From: an uncultured Eubacteriaceae bacterium
Lineage (GTDB): Bacteria; Bacillota; Clostridia; Peptostreptococcales; Anaerovoracaceae
Assembly (NCBI GenBank): GCA_903789635.1
Contig: CAIFEY010000002.1
Location: 99,587 to 163,586, forward strand
Length of the DNA: 64,000 nt
Reading direction: 5' to 3'
The notes below the pieces were generated by a model. That model was not told the DNA's origin, did no database searches, and was given only the letters and a program-made list of their open reading frames with translations. Positions 1 through 10,550 of the stretch are shown here, piece by piece. The number at the start of each line of letters is the position of its first letter. The stretch's first letter is position 1. The translations under genes were made by a program, and so were the position numbers.

Positions 1-802
1 TGCGCTCGGCCCAGTCCAGGAGCTGGTTTCGGCGGCCGATCGGCATGACGCTTCCGGTCGGGAACTGGTTGGACGGGTTGACGTAGACCGCACAAGGGAC
101 GTTCTCCGGGAGCTTCTCGATCTCGATGCCGTCGCGGCGGACCGGGATCGGGCGGACCGAGTAGCCGCCGTCGCGGAAGATCTTCTGGACCGGCTGGTAG
201 CCTGGATCCTCGGTCGCGATCAGGCGGATCTGCAGCGCGTCCAGGATGCGGACCAGGTGGCCGGTCAGCTGCTGCGTGCCGGCGCTGATGACGATCTGGT
301 CTGGGGTACAGTTCACGCCGCGGGCGTTGTAGACGTAGCGGGAGATCTCCTCACGCAGCATCGGCTCGCCCTGCGGGTCACCCTCCGACAGCAGGAGCGC
401 CGGGTACTCGTTCAGGACATTCGACATGCATTTTTTCCACTTGCTGTAGTTGAAGCTGGAGAGGTCGTAGCGGTAGCGCGGGCGCTGGTTGATGTAGGCC
501 TGGAACGTCTCGCGGCGGGCCTCGGCGGTCGGGCGCACAGACGCGGACGGCTGCTTCAGGTCCTCCGCGTAGTAGCCGGACTGCGGGCGGTTGGAGGCGT
601 AGCCCTCGACGACGAGCTGGTTGTACGCCGCCTGCACCGTCGTGATGCTGATGGACAGCTGCGACGAGAGCTCGCGCAGGGACGGGAGCTTCTCCCCGGC
701 CTGGATGTCACCCCGCTCGATGCCGGACTGGAACCAGCGGAACAACTGTATATACATCGGCTCCTTGGAATTGTGATCGACTTCGATGGATAACAGGTTC
801 AT
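1..802 (-). CDS. MocR/PdxR-type GntR-family regulator with aminotransferase-like domain (truncated by window edge)
   Basis: Minus-strand translation from ATG at 802 reads MNLLSIEVDHNSKEPMYIQLFRWFQSGIERGDIQAGEKLPSLRELSSQLSISITTVQAAYNQLVVEGYASNRPQSGYY..., a GntR wHTH, continuing into a PLP-aminotransferase-like fold (YPALLLSEGDPQGEPMLREEISRYVYNARGV). Missing from the ORF track because it is open at the edge. Confidence 0.88.
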   Translation of the reverse strand, partial: MNLLSIEVDHNSKEPMYIQLFRWFQSGIERGDIQAGEKLPSLRELSSQLSISITTVQAAYNQLVVEGYASNRPQSGYYAEDLKQPSASVRPTAEARRETFQAYINQRPRYRYDLSSFNYSKWKKCMSNVLNEYPALLLSEGDPQGEPMLREEISRYVYNARGVNCTPDQIVISAGTQQLTGHLVRILDALQIRLIATEDPGYQPVQKIFRDGGYSVRPIPVRRDGIEIEKLPENVPCAVYVNPSNQFPTGSVMPIGRRNQLLDWAER

Positions 803-903
803 TTCATCTTACCTCTCATAACTGTAATGGTTAAAATAAATTGTTTTGCATATTTCTATAATAACACTTTGATGCTATCATATCTACAGTAAGAGAAAGA
901 GGA

Positions 904-1539
904 ATGAAGGGAGTTGTTACTATGCAGAATGACAGAAGAGGAAACAAGCTGAACACCATGGTCCTCACGGCGATGATGATGTGTCTGATTCTCGTCTCCA
1001 CCTATTTCTTCAAGATCCCGACGATCGCGACCAAGGGCTACGTCCACCTGGGCGACGCGGCGATCTACCTGGCGGTCATGGTCCTCGGAAAGAAGAACGG
1101 GGCGATCGCTGCAGGCGTAGGCTCCTGCCTGTCCGACCTGCTCGGCGGCTACGCGTACTACGCGCCGTGGACGCTCGGCACCAAGCTCCTGATGGCGCTG
1201 GTAGCGGGCATATTCCTCGACCGTGCGGCCAGGAAGTCCGCGCAGAACAGATCCGCGCAGAATAAGAATGACAATAGGAAAGATAAGAAGCGCCGCGTCC
1301 TGTCGGCGTACGAGATCTTCGGCATGGTCCTGGGCGGCCTCGTGATGGTTGCGGGCTACGCGCTTGCGGCCAAGGTCATGTATGGAACCTGGGCGATCGC
1401 GATCGCCAGCGTCCCGGAGAACGTCGGTCAGTTCGTCGTCGGCATCGTGATCTCGGTGATCATCGCGACGGCGCTGCAGCACACGCCGGCACGCCAGTTC
1501 TTCTCGAGCACGAGCATGACCACGCATCCGGCGGCATAA
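904..1539 (+). CDS. ECF transporter S component
   Basis: Hydrophobic ~200 aa protein; motif KGYVHLGDAAIYLAVMVLGKKNGAIAAGVGSCLSDLLGGYAYYAPWTLGTKLLMA is typical of ECF S components. Confidence 0.82.
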   Translation: MKGVVTMQNDRRGNKLNTMVLTAMMMCLILVSTYFFKIPTIATKGYVHLGDAAIYLAVMVLGKKNGAIAAGVGSCLSDLLGGYAYYAPWTLGTKLLMALVAGIFLDRAARKSAQNRSAQNKNDNRKDKKRRVLSAYEIFGMVLGGLVMVAGYALAAKVMYGTWAIAIASVPENVGQFVVGIVISVIIATALQHTPARQFFSSTSMTTHPAA

Positions 1540-1924
1540 TAAGGCGCAGCACGGAGCGGGAAACTGGTAATCGGCAGGGCAGGCGCGGTGGTCTGCAGGG
1601 GATAAATTTTGTCCCTGCTTGGCACTGCGTACGAATTGCAGGATTAGCGGAATAAGCGAGATAAGCGGGATAAGCAAGACTTCAGAAAATGCGGTTTCCG
1701 GTGTTTCAATCTTCCCGCGGTTGGATAAAAAAGCATATAGGTTGGGGAAAAGAGGCTCTCGAACGGGCCTCTTTTCGGCTGAGTCAGCAGGGGCAGGCAG
1801 TGTCCCTGCGTTTCTGCATATAAGCATTGTATAAGCAGATAAGAGTCGGCAGAAAGAGTAAAGAGTAAATAGAAAGTCAGGGGAAGGCGGCGTTAGGTGC
1901 CGCAGGATCCAGGGGGCATAAGAA

Positions 1925-2596
1925 ATGAGAGAAATAATGAATGGGGTTTCTAAGCAGAGAGGGGTGCTGAACGAGGGCAGCGTTCATGAGCTGGATTACT
2001 TCACGATCGGCTCGTCCATCGGAGGCAACCAGGACTGGTTCACGGATCCGATCATGCGCCTGGGCGGGTGCGCGGCGGAGACCGCGTGCGACAGCTCGAT
2101 CTGGTTCTCCAAGTATTTTGGCAAGGACCTGTATCCGTACGACATCGACGACATCCGCAAGAAGGACTACAAGGCGTTCGGCGCCTCGATGAAGCCGTAC
2201 CTCAGGCCGAGGTTCCGCGGAATCGACCGCCTGAGCATCTACACCGACGGTTTCGGGGCGTTCCTGCGCCGCCACGGTGAAGAGGGAATTAGCATGGAGG
2301 AGTACCCGGGCAGCGCGCCTGCCGACGAGGCGTTCCAGAAGGTCAGGGAGCAGATCGACGCGGGGCTTCCGGTGCCGATGCTGATGCTGAAGCATAAGGA
2401 CCGCAGGTTCGAGGACTACGTCTGGCACTGGTTCATCCTGGCCGGTTACGACGAGGTCACCAGGGCCGTCAAGACCGTGACGTACAGCGAGGCGGAGTGG
2501 GTCGACTTCCCGGCGCTCTGGGACACCGGCTACGAGGAAAAGGGCGGGCTGATCCTGTTCCATCTTTCCGATGGGAATGTCAGCTGTGCTGTATAA
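1925..2596 (+). CDS. putative papain-like / C39-like cysteine peptidase family protein
   Basis: Cys near the N-terminus (GGCAAETACDSSIWF) and later His (YVWHWFILAGYDE) resemble C39-like peptidase layout; family assignment tentative. Confidence 0.45.
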   Translation: MREIMNGVSKQRGVLNEGSVHELDYFTIGSSIGGNQDWFTDPIMRLGGCAAETACDSSIWFSKYFGKDLYPYDIDDIRKKDYKAFGASMKPYLRPRFRGIDRLSIYTDGFGAFLRRHGEEGISMEEYPGSAPADEAFQKVREQIDAGLPVPMLMLKHKDRRFEDYVWHWFILAGYDEVTRAVKTVTYSEAEWVDFPALWDTGYEEKGGLILFHLSDGNVSCAV

Positions 2597-2755
2597 ACTC
2601 CCGTTATGTGTTAAAATAGACGTATATCGACAAAAAACACACGAATAATCAGAACGCAGCTGCTGATGGATTCCTTTATTCAGGAATTCTGGATACTGCA
2701 GGCTTGCTGGAATGCCGAATTGCAGGAGCAGGTGCGGATGACGGGAGGCATGGAC

Positions 2756-3481
2756 ATGGATCCTAGATTAAAGAAGATCATTGACGCGTCGGACAACATC
2801 GTATTCTTCGGAGGCGCAGGCGTCTCCACGGAGAGCGGCGTCCCGGACTTCCGCTCGGAGTCCGGTCTCTACCACGCGAAGCAGAAATACGGGTTTGCCC
2901 CGGAGGTCATGCTGTCGCACAGCTTCTACACCAAGCACCCGAAGGAGTTCTTCCAGTACTATAAGGAGAACCTGATCCACCCGGAGGCGAAGCCGAACGA
3001 CGCGCACCGCGCGCTGGCCCGTCTCGAGGAGGAGGGCAAGCTGAAGGCGATCGTCACGCAGAACATCGACGGTCTGCACCAGGCGGCCGGAAGCAAGACC
3101 GTCTACGAGGTTCACGGCAGCGTCCTGCGCAACTACTGCGAGGACTGCGGTAAATTCTACGACGTGGACTACATCATGGACGAGGATCACTGCAGAGACG
3201 GCGTCCCGTACTGCACTTGCGGCGGAAGGATCAAGCCAGACGTCGTGCTGTACGAGGAGGCGCTCGACGAGAAGCAGATCACCGGCGCGGTAAACGCGAT
3301 CAGCAACGCGGACGTCCTGATCATCGGCGGAACGTCGCTCGTGGTCTACCCGGCGGCGGGCTTTATCAACTACTTCCGCGGCAGCCACCTGGTGCTGATC
3401 AACAAGTCCGAGACGTCGTTCGACGACCGCGCGGACCTGGTCATCCACGACGCGATCGGAAAGGTCATGAAGCTGAACTAG
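2756..3481 (+). CDS. NAD-dependent protein deacylase, SIR2 family
   Basis: GAGVSTESGVPDFRS, TQNIDGLHQAAGS, EVHGS, and zinc-ribbon cysteines CEDCGKF...CTCGGRIKPDVV. Start chosen from GGGAGG RBS; ORF opens at 2666. Confidence 0.93.
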   Translation: MDPRLKKIIDASDNIVFFGGAGVSTESGVPDFRSESGLYHAKQKYGFAPEVMLSHSFYTKHPKEFFQYYKENLIHPEAKPNDAHRALARLEEEGKLKAIVTQNIDGLHQAAGSKTVYEVHGSVLRNYCEDCGKFYDVDYIMDEDHCRDGVPYCTCGGRIKPDVVLYEEALDEKQITGAVNAISNADVLIIGGTSLVVYPAAGFINYFRGSHLVLINKSETSFDDRADLVIHDAIGKVMKLN

Positions 3482-3673
3482 GGACAAAGACACAGCCTGG
3501 ACGGAGTGATAATAAATTGATGTCACATTAATTATCTGATAAGCTGCGGCCGTGTCTAAGGTCGTGTCCTAACCGGTTCATTCCGAGGTCAGGCACGGGC
3601 ACACACGCACAGTGAACGGAAACTGATAAGAAGAATAGAAAACGATTACGAAATAAGGATTTTAGGTAATTAG

Positions 3674-4447
3674 ATGAATATACTACTGGTCAATGATGAC
3701 GGCGCCGAGGCGCGCGGCATCCGGGAGCTGGCGGAGGAACTTTCTCAGGTCAGCACGGTTTACGTCTGCGCTCCGGACCGTCAGCAGAGCGGAAAGAGCC
3801 ATTCCATCACCATCCGCGACCACGTCTTCGTGCAGGAGATCTCGTTCCCGCACGCGGATGCGGCGCTTCAGACGACGGGGACACCGGCGGACTGTGCCAA
3901 GATCGGGCTGCAGTTCTTCAAGGACCGCGGCGTTAAGATGGACATGGTGTTCTCCGGGATCAACCTCGGGAGCAACTTGGGCGTGGACACGCTGTATTCC
4001 GGAACCGTCGGGGCGGCCATGGAGGCCGCGGTCAGCGGGTATCCGGCGGCGGCAGTGTCTGTCAGCGGTCACGAGCCGCAGAATTTTCAGGCGGCCAGGA
4101 CGTTTGCCCGGCGGGCTTTGTCCCTGAAGGACGAGATTCCCAGGGACTCGCTGCTGAACATCAACGTCCCGGACCTTCCGGAAGAGGAGATCCGCGGCAT
4201 GAAGATCACGAGGCTGGGGCACCGCAACTTCCTGGACGGATTCAGGCTCCAGGACGACGGCGGCTATCAGCTGAAAGGAAGCCCGCAGGACTTCACGAGG
4301 GACGACCTTGCGATCGACCTCGCGGCGGTTGCGCAGGGGTATGCATCCGTCACGCCGGTCACATTCGACAGCACGCATTGGGAATGGCTGAAGAAGCTCA
4401 GGACCGAGCGATTCGACGATCAGGCATCTCAGAAGATGGGAAAATAA
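3674..4447 (+). CDS. surE: 5'/3'-nucleotidase SurE
   Basis: N-terminal MNILLVNDDGAEARGIRELA, SGINLGSNLGVDTLYSGTVGAAMEA. Confidence 0.95.
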   Translation: MNILLVNDDGAEARGIRELAEELSQVSTVYVCAPDRQQSGKSHSITIRDHVFVQEISFPHADAALQTTGTPADCAKIGLQFFKDRGVKMDMVFSGINLGSNLGVDTLYSGTVGAAMEAAVSGYPAAAVSVSGHEPQNFQAARTFARRALSLKDEIPRDSLLNINVPDLPEEEIRGMKITRLGHRNFLDGFRLQDDGGYQLKGSPQDFTRDDLAIDLAAVAQGYASVTPVTFDSTHWEWLKKLRTERFDDQASQKMGK

Positions 4448-4601
4448 TTGAATATGCCGGAATGCGGAGAGTTTGTTTAAACTAACCGCAATGATGGGTA
4501 TAAGAACACGGTAACTAAGAATGAATATCGCTAGAAACCATAGAAAACCGGCAGAGATGCCTTGCGCATATGCGCACACAGAGAAAAGGGGTTAATTTTA
4601 T

Positions 4602-5891
4602 ATGAGCAATGAGAAATGGACACATTCGCTGGGTCAGATGACAGACGAGGATGTGGAGACACTCAGAAGCTACTGTAACGGATACAATTATCAGGGGGCG
4701 GGATTCACCTTCCTTGCGAACTATATCTGGCGTCAGGACTACGATCTGAACTGGACGGAGATGGATTCCTACATGATGTTCGAGAACCTCTTCCAGATGG
4801 AGGACGGCAGGACGGCGGGCGTTTTCGCGATGCCGCTGACCAGGACCGGAAAATATGAAAAAGACAGCCTTAGAAAGGTGATTCTGGAAGGCCGGAAGAT
4901 GTTTACGGAGAAGGGCATTCCGTTCTCCGTCAGGCTGATCCCGGGCGCACTGAAGGACATCCTGCAGGAGGCCGTGCCGGAGCTCGAGTTCGAGCATGAC
5001 CGCGACGACGACGAGTACGTCTACGACCGCGACAAGCTCACGACACTCAGCGGGCGCGCGCTCCACAAGAAGAAGAACCACATGAACTATTTCAAGAAGA
5101 CCTACGCGTACGAGGCCAAGCCGCTGACCAAGGACATGCAGGCAGAGATCATCGCCCTGACGGAACTGATCCGAGACGGCAAGGAGCGTTCGGACGACGA
5201 GATGAGGAGTCTGTCGGAGGAGCGTCACGCAATTCAGGAGGTCACCAAGTTCCTGGACAGGGACGACGTGTACACCGTCGGCATCTTCATCGACGGACGC
5301 CTGCAGGCATACGCGATCGGCGAACGCATGAGCGAGGACACCGCCGCAGAGCACTTTGAGAAGGCGAACCTGCAGTTCCGCGGGCTCTACCAGGTGGTAT
5401 GCAGCGAGTTCTGTAAGCAGCTGCCGGAGGAGATCCGGTTCGTCAACCGCGAGGAGGACATGGGACTGCCGAACCTGCGCCATGCCAAGGAGGCCCTGAA
5501 GCCGCACCACATGTCGGAGATGTACAACGCGTGGTTCCCGGAGGACCGCGAGGAGCTCCTGAGCATGGGACTGATCGGCGACCAGCTGGACGAGCGCCTG
5601 GAGGAAGAGAATCAGGCGGAGGCGAAGAGCGAGAAGGAGCCGCAGGTCGCTGCGATGAGCGAGGATCCGCTTCGCACCGCATCGGACAGCGTCACTGCAG
5701 CGGCAAAGGAAACCGTTCCGCAGGAAGCAGCTTCTGCCGGCAGCGCGGCGAATGCTGCGGACACGGGCAATGAAGTCCCGCAGGAATGGACGTTTCGCGA
5801 CCACGACTGCGGAATGCTCGTGCCGGACACGGCCGGAAGCTGCAGCCACTGTGCCGCAGAAGTAAGCTGCCGTCTGGTTCACACGGCTTAG
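4602..5891 (+). CDS. DUF2156 (phosphatidylglycerol lysyltransferase C-terminal-like) protein with low-complexity C-terminal extension
   Basis: Pattern YNYQGAGFTFLANYIWRQDYDLNW...HKKKNHMNYFKKTY...EHFEKANLQFRGLYQVVCSEF...VNREEDMGLPNLRHAKEALKP. Confidence 0.82.
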   Translation: MSNEKWTHSLGQMTDEDVETLRSYCNGYNYQGAGFTFLANYIWRQDYDLNWTEMDSYMMFENLFQMEDGRTAGVFAMPLTRTGKYEKDSLRKVILEGRKMFTEKGIPFSVRLIPGALKDILQEAVPELEFEHDRDDDEYVYDRDKLTTLSGRALHKKKNHMNYFKKTYAYEAKPLTKDMQAEIIALTELIRDGKERSDDEMRSLSEERHAIQEVTKFLDRDDVYTVGIFIDGRLQAYAIGERMSEDTAAEHFEKANLQFRGLYQVVCSEFCKQLPEEIRFVNREEDMGLPNLRHAKEALKPHHMSEMYNAWFPEDREELLSMGLIGDQLDERLEEENQAEAKSEKEPQVAAMSEDPLRTASDSVTAAAKETVPQEAASAGSAANAADTGNEVPQEWTFRDHDCGMLVPDTAGSCSHCAAEVSCRLVHTA

Positions 5892-5997
5892 GCCTGTTAA
5901 GCCCGGCGTGCACGCGGCAGGGAACGGAGACGGTTTTCCGTTCCGCGTACGAACAGAAGGAAATTATCACGCGCGAGTAAGCGCACAGGAGAACAGA

Positions 5998-7305
5998 GTG
6001 AATATCAACATACCGGAATATGTCATGGAAGTGCTGAAGCGGCTTCGTGGCGGCGGGTACGAGGCTTATGTGGTCGGCGGCTGTGTCCGCGACAGCATCC
6101 TCGGCCTTAAGCCTGACGACTGGGATGTCTGTACAGAGGCGGAGCCTGATGAAATGAAGAGTTGTTTCATCGGGCTCCGTTCCGTTGATACGGGGATTCA
6201 GCACGGGACCGTCACCGCCGTCTCGGAGGGGAAGCCGGTCGAGGTGACGACGTACAGGATCGACGGGACGTACAGCGACGGGCGCCACCCGGACGGCGTG
6301 ACGTTTACCAGGAGCCTCAGGGAGGACCTCGCGCGGCGCGATTTCACGATCAACGCGATGGCCTACGACCCCGAGCAGGGGCTGATCGACCCGTTCGGCG
6401 GAAGAGACGACCTGAAGCGGGAGGTCATTCGCTGCGTCGGCGACCCCGATAAGCGGTTTTCCGAGGATGCGCTGAGGATTTTGCGGGCGCTCAGGTTCGC
6501 GTCGAGGCTCGGGTTCGCGATCGAGGACGCGACAGAGCGGGCCGTGCGCGGGATGGCGGAGACCGTCCGCGTCGTCGCGCGCGAGAGGGTCGGCGTCGAG
6601 TTCGTCAAGCTTCTGCTCGGGAAGGACGCCGCGGCGATCCTCTGCAGTTACAGGGAAGAACTGCGGAAAGCGGGGGTCTTCCCGATGGCAGACAAAGCCG
6701 TCCTGGCCCATATCAATGAACTGCCCTGCCGCCCGGCGGAGCGCCTCGCCGTCCTTTTCCCGGAGAATCTGAAGAGGGCGCTCCGAGACCTGCGCTTAGA
6801 CCACCGCACGATCGACCGCAGCGCGGCCATGCAGGAGGCGCTGCAGAATCCTGTGCCTGCCGGCAGTGCAGGTGTCCGCAGGCTGCTGATGAACTTTGGC
6901 GAGGACGCCGCGAGGGGCATGCTGGAGATCCGCAAGGTCTACCCGGACCTGTACTATAAGGAGGCGGAAACGGCCGGAGCGGCGGAGGACGCGGACGGAG
7001 AAGGCCGGTCTGACCAGGCTGGCGGAACACGGGCAGATGGAATACAGGCAGGTGGAACGCCGGAGGACGCGGCAGGAGCGCTCGACGAACTGGAACGCGT
7101 TCTGAAATCCGGTGAGGTCTGGAACCTGAAGCAGCTCGCGGTGACCGGGAAGGACATGATCGAGGTCGGAATCCCGCAGGGCAGGCTGGTCGGAGAGGCG
7201 CTGAAGACTCTTTTGTCACTCGTCATCGACGGGAAGGCGGAAAATAACCGGGAGGAGCTCCGGGAAACGGCGCACAGTCTTTTCTGCACCGGGAATTTAT
7301 GGTAG
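5998..7305 (+). CDS. CCA tRNA nucleotidyltransferase / polyA polymerase family
   Basis: YEAYVVGGCVRDSILGLKPDDWDVCTEAEPDE, RDFTINAMAYDP, DPFGGRDDLKREVIRCVGDPDKRFSEDALRILRALRFASRLGF. GTG start at 5998 preferred over 5908. Confidence 0.93.
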   Translation: MNINIPEYVMEVLKRLRGGGYEAYVVGGCVRDSILGLKPDDWDVCTEAEPDEMKSCFIGLRSVDTGIQHGTVTAVSEGKPVEVTTYRIDGTYSDGRHPDGVTFTRSLREDLARRDFTINAMAYDPEQGLIDPFGGRDDLKREVIRCVGDPDKRFSEDALRILRALRFASRLGFAIEDATERAVRGMAETVRVVARERVGVEFVKLLLGKDAAAILCSYREELRKAGVFPMADKAVLAHINELPCRPAERLAVLFPENLKRALRDLRLDHRTIDRSAAMQEALQNPVPAGSAGVRRLLMNFGEDAARGMLEIRKVYPDLYYKEAETAGAAEDADGEGRSDQAGGTRADGIQAGGTPEDAAGALDELERVLKSGEVWNLKQLAVTGKDMIEVGIPQGRLVGEALKTLLSLVIDGKAENNREELRETAHSLFCTGNLW

Positions 7306-7402
7306 AATAAAACACTAAGAGCAAAGATTTACCCGGCTTGGCGTTCGCAACGCGGCCGAGATCAGAATACTAGACGAATTATGGGAAAAGGACGGTACGA
7401 CT

Positions 7403-9055
7403 ATGGCGGAAACAACCAGACCTAAGAATTTTATCGAGAACATCATCGACGAGGACAACGAGAAGGGAACCTACGGCGGCGAGGTATACACGCGTTTCCC
7501 GCCTGAGCCGAACGGATTCCTGCACATCGGTCATGCCAAGTCGGTCTGCCTGAACTTCGGGCTCGCACAGGAGTACGGCGGAAAGTGCAACCTGCGCTTC
7601 GACGACACCAACCCGACCAAGGAGAACGAGGACTACGTCAAGCAGATCAAGGAAGACGTCCAGTGGCTCGGCTTCGACTGGAACAAGCTGTGCTGGGCAT
7701 CCGACTATTTCGATAAGATGTACGAGGCCGCGGAGGAGCTGATCCGCAAGGGTCTGGCCTACGTCGACGACTCCACGCCGGAGCAGATCAAGGCGGACAG
7801 GGGCACGCTGACGGAGCCGGGAAAGGAGAGCCCGTTCAGAGGACGCACCGTCGATGAGAACCTGCAGCTGTTCCACGAGATGAGGGACGGCAAGTACGGC
7901 GACGGCGAGAAGGTCCTGCGCGCCAAGATCGACATGACCTCCCCGAACCTGAACATGAGAGACCCGATCATCTACAGAATCGCGCACGTCTCCCACCACA
8001 ACACGGGCGACAAGTGGTGCATCTACCCGATGTACGACTTCGCGCACCCGATCGAGGACGCCATCGAGGGAATCACGCATTCCGTCTGCACCCTGGAGTT
8101 CGAGGATCACCGTCCGCTCTACAACTGGGTGCTCGAGAAGGTCGGCTTCTGGCCTAACCCGCCTAAGCAGATCGAGTTCGCCCGCCTGAACCTGACGAAC
8201 ACGATGACGAGCAAGCGCAAGCTGAAGAAGCTCGTCGACGAGGGCCTGGTCGACGGATGGGATGACCCGAGAATGCCGACGATCGCCGGCATCAGGAGGA
8301 GGGGCTTCACCCCGGCCGCGATCCGCGCGTTCTGCGAGGAGATCGGCGTGTCCAAGTCGAACAGTACGGTTGACGTCGGCATGCTGGAGCACTTCGTCCG
8401 CGACGACCTCCAGAACCAGGTCGTCAGCAGGAACGTCGTCGAGAACCCGATCAAGGTCATCATCACGAACTACCCGGAGGGAAAGACGGAGATGCTGCCG
8501 GTCGAGAATAACCGGAACAACCCGAACTTGGGCGAGCGCGAGATCCCGTTCTCCAGGGAGCTGTGGATCGACGGCGACGACTTCATGGAGGTGCCGGTGA
8601 AGAAGTACTTCCGCCTGTTCCCGGGCAACGAGGTCCGCTTCAAGGGCGCGTACTTCGTCAAGTGCGACGAGGTCATCCATAACGAGGACGGATCCATCAA
8701 GGAGCTGCACTGCACGTACGACCCGGAGACCAAGGGCGGAAACAGCAATGACGGGCGCAAGGTGAAGGGCACGATCCACTTTGTCGAAGCCGGAACGGCA
8801 CTGAAGATCCGCATCCGCAACGTGGAGCAGCTGATGAACGTCGACGAGAACGGCGAGTTCACCTTCAACGAGGCATCGATGGGCGAGACGTTCGGCTATG
8901 CGGAGCCGTCGCTGGCAGAGGCTGCGCCGGGAGAGCGCTTCCAGTTCTTCCGCCACGGCTACTACATCGCGGACAGCAAGGAGACGACGGACACCGAGAA
9001 GGTCTTCAACCGCATCGCGAGCCTGAAGAGCTCCTGGAAGCCGGAGAAGAAATAA
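7403..9055 (+). CDS. glnS: glutamine--tRNA ligase
   Basis: [63 protein letters not shown]. Confidence 0.95.
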   Translation: MAETTRPKNFIENIIDEDNEKGTYGGEVYTRFPPEPNGFLHIGHAKSVCLNFGLAQEYGGKCNLRFDDTNPTKENEDYVKQIKEDVQWLGFDWNKLCWASDYFDKMYEAAEELIRKGLAYVDDSTPEQIKADRGTLTEPGKESPFRGRTVDENLQLFHEMRDGKYGDGEKVLRAKIDMTSPNLNMRDPIIYRIAHVSHHNTGDKWCIYPMYDFAHPIEDAIEGITHSVCTLEFEDHRPLYNWVLEKVGFWPNPPKQIEFARLNLTNTMTSKRKLKKLVDEGLVDGWDDPRMPTIAGIRRRGFTPAAIRAFCEEIGVSKSNSTVDVGMLEHFVRDDLQNQVVSRNVVENPIKVIITNYPEGKTEMLPVENNRNNPNLGEREIPFSRELWIDGDDFMEVPVKKYFRLFPGNEVRFKGAYFVKCDEVIHNEDGSIKELHCTYDPETKGGNSNDGRKVKGTIHFVEAGTALKIRIRNVEQLMNVDENGEFTFNEASMGETFGYAEPSLAEAAPGERFQFFRHGYYIADSKETTDTEKVFNRIASLKSSWKPEKK

Positions 9056-9124
9056 AAACGAAACTTCAATATACAGAGAAATTTCTCCCTGTACGGCCAT
9101 GACGGCCGGAATCACAATGAGAAC

Positions 9125-9156
9125 GAGGCGCGGGCGGTTACGTCCGCGCTCTTTCT
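9125..9156 (+). terminator. intrinsic terminator downstream of glnS
   Basis: GC-rich inverted repeat gaggcgcgggcggttacgtccgcgctc followed by TTTCT. Confidence 0.55.
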
Positions 9157-9279
9157 GGCAAAGGGGGAAGAGTCTCTGGGGAAAGTCCCGCGATTCTGAA
9201 CACTTGGCTGCTGAGCCATACAACATATCAATTGAACGGATCGATACAGACAGAAAAGAAGGGAGACGAAAGGAGACGC

Positions 9280-10005
9280 ATGGAAATGGGAATGAGTGTG
9301 ATGACGGTGGTCATGAAGGCGCTCGCCGGGGTGCTGGTGGGCATCCTGATGGGCAACGGCGCGGTGTACCTCTTCAACCGCATGCCGGCGAAGTGGTTCG
9401 CCGACTACGGGGAGGAGCCCTGCGAGGAGCTGCTGAACCAGGACGGGCAGAGGCTGAAGAGCTATCCGTGGAAGTTCGTGTTCTCTATGCTCTTTGCCGC
9501 CATCGCCGTCTACGGGTTCGCCCGGGACTGGCGCTACGCAATCGCGGTGCTCTGCATCCTCTGGATCCTGCTGGAGATTGCGGTGGGCGACCAGAAATAC
9601 CGGATCATCTCCGACGAGCTCGTGATCCTGCTCGCGGTCAGCAGCATCGGCATGGCGCGCTACGTGAACGGCTGGAAGGATATGCTGATGGGGGCCCTCG
9701 CGGGGTTCCTGATCATGGGCTTCGGCGCGCTGATCGGCAGGATGGCGTACCACAAGCCGGCGGTCGGCGGGGGCGACATCAAGCTCTTCGCGGCAGTCGG
9801 CCTCACGGGCGGCCTGTACGGGATGTTCGCGGTGTTTATCCTGACGGCGCTGCTCTCCGCCGGGCACCTCGTGTACCGGATCGCGCGGCGTACGGCCAGG
9901 AAGGGACAGGCGGTCCCGATGGCGCCGTACGTGTTCGTCTCGGCGCTGATTTACTTCCTCTTCCTGCACGACTACATGGGAATCTGGCTGCAGACGTGGA
10001 TCTAG
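9280..10005 (+). CDS. A24-family prepilin peptidase
   Basis: Polytopic; VGDQKYRIISDELV and AVGGGDIKLFAAVGLTGGLYGMF (GGGDIK Asp motif of A24 peptidases). Confidence 0.82.
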   Translation: MEMGMSVMTVVMKALAGVLVGILMGNGAVYLFNRMPAKWFADYGEEPCEELLNQDGQRLKSYPWKFVFSMLFAAIAVYGFARDWRYAIAVLCILWILLEIAVGDQKYRIISDELVILLAVSSIGMARYVNGWKDMLMGALAGFLIMGFGALIGRMAYHKPAVGGGDIKLFAAVGLTGGLYGMFAVFILTALLSAGHLVYRIARRTARKGQAVPMAPYVFVSALIYFLFLHDYMGIWLQTWI

Positions 10006-10135
10006 TCTGAAAATGGCCGGGGGCGTGGATTTAAGAAACACAGAATAGCCGCATGGGACGTTTTATGATAAAATAAAGAATAGGTTTTTGCGCCCATCAG
10101 GCGGGAAGCCGAGTAAAGTGATAAAGGAAATTAGA

Positions 10136-10435
10136 ATGATTACAGGAAAACAGAGAAGCTATTTAAAGGGGCTGGCGCAGAAGCTGGACCCGACCGTATA
10201 CATCGGCAAGGCCGGGCTGACGGAGACAGTCGTGCGCTCGATCAGCGAGAAGCTCGACGCGTCCGAGCTGGTGAAGGTGAAGATCCAGGAGGGATGCACG
10301 CTGAGCCCTAAGGAGACGTGCCAGAAGCTCTCCGAGGAACTTAACGCCGAGTTCGTGCAGGCGATCGGCCGCAAGTTCGTGCTGTACCGCCAGGCTGCGA
10401 ATAAGGAGAAGAGAAAGATCTTTCTCCCGCGTTAG
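10136..10435 (+). CDS. YhbY-family (CRM domain) RNA-binding protein
   Basis: MITGKQRSYLKGLAQKLDPTVYIGKAGLTE...ELVKVKI...IGRKFVLYRQ. Confidence 0.93.
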   Translation: MITGKQRSYLKGLAQKLDPTVYIGKAGLTETVVRSISEKLDASELVKVKIQEGCTLSPKETCQKLSEELNAEFVQAIGRKFVLYRQAANKEKRKIFLPR

Positions 10436-10550
10436 GGGAACACGGACGACAGAGGTCAGAGAACAGATAATCGAAAATATCAGCGAAAATATTAGATATC
10501 AGATATTAATAACAGAAGGCTCGGAGGCTCGGGCAGGAAGGAATGTGCGC

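Noticed and set aside
257-793. 178-aa plus-strand ORF at the window start
   Set aside because: Antisense to the clearly identifiable GntR/MocR regulator on the minus strand.
7379-9226. 615-aa minus-strand ORF antisense to glnS
   Set aside because: Mirror ORF from high-GC third-position bias; no recognisable motifs, while the plus strand is clearly glnS.
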